Below, in pieces: positions 59,465 through 64,000 of a DNA stretch of 64,000 nucleotides. The stretch spans positions 1 through 64,000 of the forward strand of contig NZ_LQOU01000020.1 in assembly GCF_002102155.1 (NCBI RefSeq). Direction: 5' to 3'. Made by a program: the position numbers and the translations under genes. Origin of the DNA: Mycobacterium europaeum. Lineage in GTDB: Bacteria > Actinomycetota > Actinomycetes > Mycobacteriales > Mycobacteriaceae. The notes under the pieces were generated by a model. It saw only the letters and a list, made by a program, of their open reading frames with translations, was not told the origin of the DNA and searched no databases. How positions within the stretch are numbered: the first letter of the stretch is position 1; every line of letters starts with the position of its first letter.

Positions 59465-59751
59465 GTCAAGCCCTTCCGCCGCCGGTGCTGATCGCGCTGG
59501 CCGCTGGCGTACCGGCGACAACCTAACAAACGCTAGTTTCCACGCGTCAAACAGATTCACCTTCAAGCACGCGCGGCGCCCACCCCGGGGTTCAACGGGG
59601 GCGTTTCAAACCGGGCACACAGTAAGAGTCCGGCCAGAAACTTGGCCGGCGATTAAGCAGGTCATGGGGCTGAACGCCACGGTTGACCGCCCGGAACCTA
59701 CCCGCCGGTAAATTGCCAACATTTTCCGAATCGTGACTCAAGGATTCCTTA

Positions 59752-59898
59752 ATGGTGGCCCATACGCTCAGTGTCATGTGGATCGACGACACAAGTGCCG
59801 ACGTCATCAAGGTTGACTTCGAAGCCCTCTACCACGGCGACGTCCTGGTGGAAGGCGAGACCTCCGAGCAGTTCGAAGAACTGCAAGCGGCGAGTTGA
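59752..59898 (+). CDS. Putative 48-residue acidic protein
   Basis: The ORF encodes MVAHTLSVMWIDDTSADVIK and then an acidic stretch (VDFEALYHGDVLVEGETSEQ, FEELQAAS). AAGGA lies 7 bases before the ATG at 59752; a second in-frame ATG is at 59776. Codon choice is GC-rich at third positions as in neighbouring genes, and a strong terminator follows 83 bases later, both supporting expression. I do not recognise a family. It is divergent from mmpL13 and convergent with the SDR gene. Confidence 0.5.
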   Translation: MVAHTLSVMWIDDTSADVIKVDFEALYHGDVLVEGETSEQFEELQAAS

Positions 59899-59981
59899 GC
59901 TGACATGAGTATGCTCGCGCGGCTGTTGATGGCCGAACCCGCTGTCAGTCGATGGTTCCGTCGATAAGGTCTCTCTCCGAT

Positions 59982-60016
59982 ACGAAAGCCCCCCGCTTCG
60001 CGCGGGGGGCTTTCGT
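59982..60016. terminator. Strong bidirectional terminator hairpin
   Basis: ACGAAAGCCCCCCGC and GCGGGGGGCTTTCGT form a perfect 15-bp stem with a 5-base loop, among the strongest hairpins in the window. The ends of the stem supply A and T runs for either direction. It separates the small ORF at 59752 from the leftward SDR gene that ends at 60028. Confidence 0.85.
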
Positions 60017-60027
60017 GTTCGGGGGAC

Positions 60028-60780
60028 TCAGCGGGGCGCCATGCGGATGGCGCCGTCCAGCCGGATGACCTCGCCGTTGAGCATCGGGTTTTCGATGATG
60101 TGCACCGCGAGCGCGCCGTACTCGTCGGGGTCACCGAGCCGGGCCGGGTGCGGCACCTGCTTGCCCAGCGACTTCTGCGCCTCCTCGGGCAGCGAACCCA
60201 GCAGCGGGGTCTTGAACAGCCCGGGCGCGATGGTCACCACGCGGATGAGCTCGCGCGACAGGTCGCGCGCGATCGGCAGCGTCATGCCGACCACGCCGCC
60301 CTTGGACGCCGAGTAGGCGGCCTGGCCGATCTGGCCCTCGAACGCGGCGACCGAGGCGGTGTTGATGATGACGCCGCGCTCCTCCCCGATGGGCTCGGTC
60401 CTGGCGATGCGCTCGGCGGCCAGCCGCAGCACGTTGAACGTGCCGATCAGGTTGACCCCGACCACCTTCTTGAACGCGTCCAGCGGGAACGGGCCGTCCT
60501 TGGACAGCGTCTTGATGGCGTTGCCGATGCCCGCGCAGTTGACGTTGATGCGCAGCGGGCCCATCGACTCGGCGATGTCGAGCGCCTTGCCGACGGCGGC
60601 CTCGTCGGTGACGTCGGCCTGCACGAAGCGGGCGCGCTCGCCGAGTTCCTGGACGGCCTCTTCGCCCCGCAGGTCGATCACCACCACCTGCGCGCCGGCG
60701 TCCAGCAGCCGCTTGGTGGTGGCCAGGCCCAGGCCCGAGGCGCCCCCGGTGACGACGGCGACGGCGTCCTTGATCTTCAT
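60028..60780 (-). CDS. Short-chain dehydrogenase, 3-hydroxyacyl-CoA dehydrogenase type II-like (Rv1144-like)
   Basis: The 250-residue SDR has the NAD(H) motif [15 protein letters not shown] and the catalytic Ser-Tyr-Lys in [20 protein letters not shown] followed by SKGG. It resembles HSD10-like 3-hydroxyacyl-CoA dehydrogenases, which act in branched-chain fatty acid oxidation. It matches Rv1144. It lies 53 bases downstream of mcr on the same strand, and an inverted repeat at 60814-60831 sits in that gap. The ATG follows GGGAAGGA. Confidence 0.92.
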   Translation of the reverse strand: MKIKDAVAVVTGGASGLGLATTKRLLDAGAQVVVIDLRGEEAVQELGERARFVQADVTDEAAVGKALDIAESMGPLRINVNCAGIGNAIKTLSKDGPFPLDAFKKVVGVNLIGTFNVLRLAAERIARTEPIGEERGVIINTASVAAFEGQIGQAAYSASKGGVVGMTLPIARDLSRELIRVVTIAPGLFKTPLLGSLPEEAQKSLGKQVPHPARLGDPDEYGALAVHIIENPMLNGEVIRLDGAIRMAPR

Positions 60781-60813
60781 GCGAGTCCTTCCCTGAGAGT
60801 CACGTTGCGTCCA

Positions 60814-60831
60814 GCCAACCAGTTGGTTGGC
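60814..60831. promoter_or_regulatory. 18-bp inverted repeat, putative TetR-type operator upstream of the SDR gene
   Basis: GCCAACCA, a 2-base centre GT and TGGTTGGC form a perfect 8-bp inverted repeat. It lies 33 bases before the SDR start and only 2 bases after the mcr stop codon. Size and symmetry fit a TetR-family dimer site. No second full copy was noticed in the window. Confidence 0.6.
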
Positions 60832-60833
60832 GA

Positions 60834-61919
60834 CTATACCCAGTCGTTCAACACGGCCGCGACGTCGGGCAGCGGCGCCGCCGGCGGGCGGGGCACGTCG
60901 GGCGTGGTGCGCGAGAACCGCGGGGCGGGCAACGGCTGCAGACCGCCGTCCACGTCGTAGAAGGTGTTCCGCTCGGTGATGTGCGGCTCGGTGTGCACCT
61001 CGCCGAACGCGAGCACCGGCGTCACGCAGGCGTCGGAATCGGCGAACACCTTCGCCCAATGGTCGCGGTCATGCCCGGCGAAGGCCGCGGTCAGCGCCTC
61101 GCGCAACTCGGGCCAGCGGCTGACGTCGTTCTGCGCCGGCAGGTGGGCGGCGTCCAGGCCCAGCCCGGCCAGCATGGCCGCGTAGAACTGCGGCTCGATG
61201 GCGCCGACGGCGACATAGCGGCCGTCGGCGCACTCGTAGGTGTCGTAATACGGCGCGCCGCCGTCGAGCATGTTGGTGCCGCGCGCGTCCGACCACATGC
61301 CCAGCCCCCGCATGGCCCACATCATCTGGATCAGCACGCTGGAGCCGTCGACCATGGCGGCGTCGATCACCTGTCCCTTGCCGGAGGCCTGCCGCTCCCA
61401 CAGCGCGGACAGGATCCCGACCAGCAGGAACATCGAGCCGCCGCCGAAGTCGCCGACCAGGTTCAGCGGCGGCACCGGTCGCTCGCCGGCCCGGCCGATG
61501 GCGTGCAGGATCCCGTTGAGCGAGATGTAGTTGATGTCGTGGCCCGCCCGCTGACTGCGCGGGCCGGTCTGTCCCCAGCCGGTCATCCGGGCGTAGATCA
61601 GCCGCTCGTTGACCGCGGCGCACTGTTCGGGCCCGAGGCCGAGCCGCTCGGTGACGCCGGGGCGGAAGCCCTCGATCAACACGTCGGCCCTGGCGACCAG
61701 CTCGAGCACGACGGCTCGGCCCTCGTCGGACTTGAGGTCGACGGCCAGGACGCGCCGGTTGCGCAGCATGGCGTCCTTGGCGACACCGCCGGGACCGCTG
61801 GACGGTCGGTCGATGCGCACCACGTCGGCCCCCAGATCGCCCAGGATCATCGCCGCATGCGGCCCCGGCCCGATGCCGGCCAACTCGATGACCCGAAGTC
61901 CCTTCAGCGGTCCAGCCAC
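60834..61919 (-). CDS. mcr: Alpha-methylacyl-CoA racemase
   Basis: The enzyme interconverts (R)- and (S)-2-methylacyl-CoA so that methyl-branched fatty acids and sterol side chains can be oxidised. The 361-residue class III CoA-transferase-fold protein matches Rv1143 (MCR). Catalytic His and Asp are in the region of [19 protein letters not shown] and [11 protein letters not shown], and Glu lies in [11 protein letters not shown]. The start is a GTG. Together with the SDR and enoyl-CoA hydratase it forms a branched-chain beta-oxidation group. Confidence 0.94.
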   Translation of the reverse strand: MAGPLKGLRVIELAGIGPGPHAAMILGDLGADVVRIDRPSSGPGGVAKDAMLRNRRVLAVDLKSDEGRAVVLELVARADVLIEGFRPGVTERLGLGPEQCAAVNERLIYARMTGWGQTGPRSQRAGHDINYISLNGILHAIGRAGERPVPPLNLVGDFGGGSMFLLVGILSALWERQASGKGQVIDAAMVDGSSVLIQMMWAMRGLGMWSDARGTNMLDGGAPYYDTYECADGRYVAVGAIEPQFYAAMLAGLGLDAAHLPAQNDVSRWPELREALTAAFAGHDRDHWAKVFADSDACVTPVLAFGEVHTEPHITERNTFYDVDGGLQPLPAPRFSRTTPDVPRPPAAPLPDVAAVLNDWV

Positions 61920-62004
61920 GACCCACCGACCTTTCGTCTACTCTGACGCCCGTTGTTGTTGGCATCTTCGCAGCCGGCCCCAACGGGCGCGCAGCCCGGT
62001 CACT

Positions 62005-62010
62005 TAGGGT
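62005..62010 (+). promoter_or_regulatory. Putative -10 box (TAGGGT) for leaderless echA mRNA
   Basis: TAGGGT is followed by GAGCCC and the ATG at 62017. The spacing predicts a leaderless transcript. The gap to the divergent mcr start is under 100 bases. Confidence 0.45.
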
Positions 62011-62016
62011 GAGCCC

Positions 62017-62826
62017 ATGCCGCAATCCGCGATCGACACCCTGACCCCCGTCGCAGGCCTATCCGTCACGCTGTCCGACGGCGTGCTGGCGGTGACCATC
62101 GACCGGCCCGACAGCCTCAATTCGCTGACCGTGCCGGTGATTACCGGGATCGCCGACGCGATGGAACGCGCGGCGACCGACCCGGAGGTGAAGGTGGTGC
62201 GCCTCGGCGGTGCGGGCCGCGGCTTCTGCTCCGGCGCGGGGATCAGCGCCGACGACGTGTCCGGGACCACGCTCTCGCCGGACGAGATCGTGTGCGAGAT
62301 CAACCGGCTGATCCGGGCGATCGCCGCCGTGCCGCACCCCGTGGTCGCCGTGGTCCAGGGACCGGCGGCCGGCGTGGGCGTCTCGCTGGCGCTGGCGTGC
62401 GACATCGTATTGGCTTCGGAGAGCGCCTTTTTCATGCTCGCCTTCACCAAGATCGGCTTGATGCCCGACGGCGGCGCGTCGGCGCTGATCGCCGCCGCCG
62501 TCGGCCGCATCCGGGCGATGCACATGGCGCTGCTGCCCGAACGCCTCCCGGCCGCCGAGGCGCTGTCCTGGGGGCTGGTCAGCGCCGTCTACCCCGCCGA
62601 CGAATTCGAGGTCGAGGTGGACAAGGTGATCGCCAGGCTGTCGGCGGGCCCCGTCGCCGCGTTCGGCAAGACCAAGCTCGCGATCAACGCCGCCACGCTC
62701 ACCCAGCTGGATCCGGCGTTGCAGCGCGAATACGAGGGGCAGGGCGTCCTGCTGCGATCCCACGACTTCGTCGAGGGCACAAAGGCTTTCCAGGAGCGCC
62801 GCGCCCCCGAGTTCACCGATCGCTGA
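62017..62826 (+). CDS. Enoyl-CoA hydratase/isomerase family protein (EchA10/EchA11-like)
   Basis: The 269-residue crotonase-fold protein would hydrate 2-enoyl-CoA or isomerise related acyl-CoAs in beta-oxidation. The oxyanion-hole segments are GGAGRGFCSGAGISADD and VQGPAAGVGVSLALACDIVL. The usual second glutamate region reads FTKIGLMPDGGASALI, so one of the two catalytic acids of classical hydratases is replaced here and activity may differ. Position and length match Rv1142c (echA10); echA11 lies next in M. tuberculosis but is not seen. Confidence 0.9.
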   Translation: MPQSAIDTLTPVAGLSVTLSDGVLAVTIDRPDSLNSLTVPVITGIADAMERAATDPEVKVVRLGGAGRGFCSGAGISADDVSGTTLSPDEIVCEINRLIRAIAAVPHPVVAVVQGPAAGVGVSLALACDIVLASESAFFMLAFTKIGLMPDGGASALIAAAVGRIRAMHMALLPERLPAAEALSWGLVSAVYPADEFEVEVDKVIARLSAGPVAAFGKTKLAINAATLTQLDPALQREYEGQGVLLRSHDFVEGTKAFQERRAPEFTDR

Positions 62827-62910
62827 CGGCGTGGCGCTTACCGGCGGCCGATGCCGGTAATCCTCCCTCGCGTCGGGCCCCGATAATTGGAAGCGACGGA
62901 CGGAGAATCC

Positions 62911-64000
62911 ATGGCTGGACAGGTGCGGTGTCTGGTGACCGGGGCGACCGGCTACATCGGTGCCCGGCTGGTGCCGCGACTCTTGGACGAAGGCCACCCG
63001 GTGCGCGCCCTGGCCCGCAACCCGGCGAAGCTGGCGGACGTGCCGTGGCGGCAGCAGGCGGAGGTGGCGCGCGGCGACCTCGGTGATCTCGATTCCCTGA
63101 TCGCGGCGTTCGACGGAATCGACGTCGTCTACTACCTGGTGCATTCGATGGGCTCGGCGAAGGATTTCGCCGACGAGGAGGCGCGCGCGGTGCGCAACGT
63201 CGTCACCGCGGCCCGTCGCACCGGCGTGCGGCGCATCGTGTATCTGAGTGGGCTGCATCCCGAGGGCCGCAAGCTCTCGCCGCACCTCGAGTCGCGGGCG
63301 GCGGTGGGCGACGCGCTCATCGCCTCGGGCATCGAGACGCTGGTGCTGCAGGCGGGCGTCGTCGTCGGCTCTGGGTCGGCGTCGTTCGAGATGATCCGCC
63401 ACCTCACCGACCGGTTGCCGGTGATGACCACCCCGAAGTGGGTGCACAACAAGATTCAGCCGATCGCGGTGCGCGACGTGCTCTACTACCTGGTCGCCGC
63501 GGCGACGGCGGCGGTGCCGGCCTCGCGCACCTGGGACATCGGCGGACCCGACGTCTTGGAGTACGGCGACATGATGCGCGTCTACGCCGACGTCGCGGGG
63601 CTGGGCAAGCGCTATCTGATCGTGCTGCCGTTCCTGACGCCCACGATCGCCAGCCTCTGGGTCGGTACGGTGACGCCGATCCCGCCGGGCTTGGCGCGCC
63701 CCCTGATCGAGTCGCTGGAATGCGACGCGGTGATGCGCGACCACGACGTCGACAGCGTCATCGCGCCCCCGCCGGGCGGTCTGACCGACTACCGCCGGGC
63801 CGTCGAGCTGGCGCTCGCGCGCGCCGCGCGGGGTGTCCCGGAACCCTCGTGGTCGTCGTTGCGGTCCGAGCCGGCCGAGGCGCTGCCCAGCGACCCGGAG
63901 TGGGCGGGGGAAATCGTCTACACCGATGCGCGCACCGCCCACAGCCCCGCCGAACCCGCCGCGGTCTGGAAAGCGGCGGAGGACGCCGTGACCTCGCGGA
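62911..64000 (+). CDS. NAD(P)-binding atypical SDR protein, cut by the right edge
   Basis: At least 363 residues are visible. The N-terminus has the extended/atypical SDR nucleotide motif LVTGATGYIGARLVPRL, then VVYYLVHSMGSAKDFADEE and RIVYLSGLHPEG. The middle resembles NmrA/complex I-subunit-like NAD(P)-binding proteins. Such mycobacterial proteins often carry a C-terminal DUF2867 domain, which may begin near the edge, but it cannot be confirmed. The ATG at 62911 follows GGAGAA. Its substrate is unknown. Same strand as the echA gene, 84 bases downstream. Confidence 0.82.
   Translation, partial: MAGQVRCLVTGATGYIGARLVPRLLDEGHPVRALARNPAKLADVPWRQQAEVARGDLGDLDSLIAAFDGIDVVYYLVHSMGSAKDFADEEARAVRNVVTAARRTGVRRIVYLSGLHPEGRKLSPHLESRAAVGDALIASGIETLVLQAGVVVGSGSASFEMIRHLTDRLPVMTTPKWVHNKIQPIAVRDVLYYLVAAATAAVPASRTWDIGGPDVLEYGDMMRVYADVAGLGKRYLIVLPFLTPTIASLWVGTVTPIPPGLARPLIESLECDAVMRDHDVDSVIAPPPGGLTDYRRAVELALARAARGVPEPSWSSLRSEPAEALPSDPEWAGEIVYTDARTAHSPAEPAAVWKAAEDAVTSR

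Noticed and set aside
59528..59539. AAAC-GCTA-GTTT inverted repeat upstream of mmpL13
   Set aside because: Arms of four bases are too short to support a regulator site without further copies.

Overview
The window is high-GC actinobacterial DNA and almost certainly comes from a non-tuberculous Mycobacterium. The evidence is tandem PPE proteins, an MmpL transporter, a mycocerosic-type polyketide synthase, the TB8.4 antigen, and genes for mycothiol (mshB), coenzyme F420 (fbiC), phosphatidylinositol mannosides (pimE) and LpqW. From memory, gene order largely follows M. tuberculosis Rv1188 down to about Rv1142c, read in reverse. That collinearity makes many names secure, and it also exposes the places where this strain differs. 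No database search was run.

Layout. 1-3.3 kb is an accessory stretch: a frameshifted 13E12/HNH repeat gene cut by the left edge, then a visibly AT-richer two-gene module (a DUF262 protein followed 3 nt later by a HEPN protein) that looks like a defence or toxin system. 3.5-9.5 kb holds proline catabolism (pruB, pruA), a divergent PucR-type regulator and the fatty-acyl-AMP ligase fadD21. 9.6-17.6 kb is a seven-gene leftward cluster where I remember papA3, mmpL10 and Rv1184c in M. tuberculosis. It encodes a NarK-like transporter, APS kinase, a single-chain ATP sulfurylase with a GTGA-coupled 105-residue partner, a sulfotransferase, a duplicated HPP-like membrane protein and a cation/proton antiporter. 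Together these could make PAPS and spend it on one sulfated product. 18.7-27.5 kb carries two PPE-SVP genes and a single-module reducing polyketide synthase facing them.

27.8-36.8 kb contains a permease fused to an OB-fold, dapC, fdxC, the TB8.4 gene, fbiC, a small membrane protein overlapping a 35-codon ORF, and mshB. 36.9-48.3 kb contains a TetR regulator, lpqW, typA and the respiratory nitrate reductase operon narGHJI. 48.7-64 kb contains mutT2, phhB, pimE, two secreted Ala/Pro-rich proteins, several small conserved proteins, an Rv1155-like F420-binding protein, a GntR regulator, a sirtuin, a methyltransferase, an undivided mmpL13, and lipid-metabolism genes (Rv1144-like SDR, mcr, echA) ending in a partial NAD(P)-binding protein.

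Control signals. Many genes have a TANNNT-like -10 hexamer six to eight bases before the start codon, which predicts leaderless transcripts, a common mycobacterial feature. An 18-bp perfect inverted repeat sits between mcr and the SDR gene, and a strong 15-bp-stem terminator lies at 59982-60016. No tRNA, rRNA, CRISPR array or complete insertion sequence was seen.
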